NCBI GenBank assembly: GCA_024639035.1
Contig: JAHEJE010000076.1
Location: 1 to 7,155, forward strand
Direction: 5' to 3'
DNA length: 7,155 nt
Source of the DNA: Alphaproteobacteria bacterium
GTDB lineage: Bacteria > Pseudomonadota > Alphaproteobacteria > Rhizobiales > Aestuariivirgaceae
Shown here: one piece after another, positions 6,153 through 7,155 of the stretch
Position numbering within the stretch: position 1 is the first letter of the stretch
Layout: each line of letters opens with the position of its first letter
Made by a program: the position numbers and the translations under genes
Notes under the pieces: generated by a model
Seen by the model: the letters and a program-made list of their open reading frames with translations, nothing else
Database searches by the model: none
What the model was told of the DNA's origin: nothing

Positions 6153-7155
6153 CCCCGCAGAAAATTCCCGCCACCGTCATCACCGGCTTCCTCGGTGCCG
6201 GCAAGACCACCCTCGTGCACCACATGCTGGAAAACGCCAACGGCAAGCGCATCGCCCTGATCATCAACGAATTCGGCGACGTCGGTGTCGATGGCGAGGT
6301 ACTGAAGGGTTGCGGCGATGAGCTGTGCCGTGAGGACGACGTGATCGAACTGGCCAACGGCTGCATCTGCTGCACCGTGGCCGATGATTTCATACCGACC
6401 ATGCAAAAGCTCATCGACCGCGATGAAGCCCCCGATCACATCGTCATCGAGACCTCCGGCCTGGCCCTGCCGCAACCTCTCGTGAAGGCGTTCAGCTGGC
6501 CGGAAATCCGCTCGCGCGTCACCGTCGACGGCGTCGTCGCAGTGGTCGATGGCCCGGCCCTCGCCGAAGGCCGCTTTGCCCACGACGAGCACGCCGTCGA
6601 TGCCCAGCGCCAGGCCGACCCGGAACTCGACCACGAAAGCCCGCTGCACGAACTGTTCGAAGACCAGCTCGGCTGCGCCGACATGATCCTGCTCAACAAG
6701 GCCGATCTGCTCGACGACGGGGCCGTCGCCAGATTGCGCGACGACCTGAGGGCGGACATCCGTCCCGGCGCCCATATCGTACCGACCAGCCACGGCAAGA
6801 TGGACGTTACCGCCCTGCTCGGCCTGGGCGCCGCGGCGGAAGACGACCTCGATACCCGCAAATCGCACCACGAACTGGAAGGTCACGAAGATCACGACCA
6901 CGACGATTTCGAAACCTTCATCGCCGACCTTGGCGAAATCCCGGATCGCGACGCCCTTCTGGCCCGCATCGAAAACACCATCGAAACCCACGACATCTTG
7001 CGCCTAAAAGGCTTCGCCGCCTTGGCCGGCACCCCCGCCCGCCTGCTCATCCAGGCCGTCGGCCCCCGCATAAACACCTACTTCGACCGCCCCTGGGCAG
7101 CCACCGAACCGCGCACCACCTCCCTCGTCGTCATCGGCCTGAAGGGCATGGACGA
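6149..7155 (+). CDS. cobW: Cobalamin biosynthesis protein CobW, G3E GTPase (3' end cut by window)
   Basis: 335 codons are open to the right edge with no stop, so the gene is nearly but not wholly contained. CobW is a G3E-family GTP-dependent metallochaperone thought to deliver cobalt for ring insertion in aerobic cobalamin synthesis. Visible motifs are the Walker A GFLGAGKTT (13-21), NEFGDVGVDG (40-49), the metal-binding CICC (72-75), ETSGLALP (101-108), the guanine-specificity NKAD (183-186), a His/Asp-rich linker HHELEGHEDHDHDD (240-253), and a C-terminal CobW_C domain from about 254. The ATG at 6149 overlaps the cbtA stop by four bases, with GAAGAGG (6135-6141) 7 bases upstream. The placement after cbtBA under a B12 riboswitch favours CobW over the zinc-linked relatives (YeiR/ZigA type) of the same family. 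cobN commonly follows cobW, but that lies outside the window. Confidence 0.93.
   Translation, partial: MTPQKIPATVITGFLGAGKTTLVHHMLENANGKRIALIINEFGDVGVDGEVLKGCGDELCREDDVIELANGCICCTVADDFIPTMQKLIDRDEAPDHIVIETSGLALPQPLVKAFSWPEIRSRVTVDGVVAVVDGPALAEGRFAHDEHAVDAQRQADPELDHESPLHELFEDQLGCADMILLNKADLLDDGAVARLRDDLRADIRPGAHIVPTSHGKMDVTALLGLGAAAEDDLDTRKSHHELEGHEDHDHDDFETFIADLGEIPDRDALLARIENTIETHDILRLKGFAALAGTPARLLIQAVGPRINTYFDRPWAATEPRTTSLVVIGLKGMD

Noticed and set aside
6044..6991. Minus-strand open frame of 315 codons opposite cobW
   Set aside because: It is the shadow of cobW, whose Walker A, CICC and NKAD motifs are all present on the plus strand.

Overview
This window has high G+C throughout and looks like chromosomal DNA from an alphaproteobacterium, probably of the Hyphomicrobiales (Rhizobiales). 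The reasons are the gene families (a small Tat protein plus a TorD-type chaperone at a formate dehydrogenase locus, and a cbtB-cbtA-cobW cobalamin locus under a B12 riboswitch), GTG starts, tightly overlapping genes and strong GC-rich codon use. The taxonomic call is inference. No insertion sequence, tRNA, rRNA or CRISPR array was seen.

Left part, minus strand (1-881). The start of a small twin-arginine-signal protein of the formate-dehydrogenase-region type runs off the left edge. Upstream of it is a complete TorD-family chaperone gene. Together they look like the leading end of a formate dehydrogenase operon whose structural genes lie outside the window.

Middle part, minus strand (1047-4797). 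Three genes form a translationally coupled operon, in transcription order: an FAD-dependent oxidoreductase of the D-amino-acid oxidase fold (439 aa), an ATP-grasp ligase-like protein (330 aa or 310 aa depending on start) and a Tat-exported multicopper oxidase (481 aa). Each junction is a 4-base GTGA overlap. The catalytic motifs of all three look intact. I do not recognise the set as a named pathway. It is the best candidate here for an undescribed system: amine/amino-acid oxidation, ATP-dependent ligation and periplasmic copper-dependent oxidation in one transcript.

Right part, plus strand (4891-7155). A divergent transcription unit begins with a well-conserved cobalamin riboswitch (4928-5115), followed by a terminator-like expression platform, cbtB, cbtA and cobW. 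CbtB and CbtA are the two subunits of a predicted cobalt transporter. CobW is a GTP-binding metallochaperone-like protein of cobalamin synthesis, and it runs off the right edge. The riboswitch would shut down cobalt uptake and delivery when B12 is plentiful. Histidine-rich stretches in CbtA and CobW fit metal handling. The only gene-free stretch over 300 bases is 4798-5182. It holds the riboswitch, its expression platform and the divergent promoter region.
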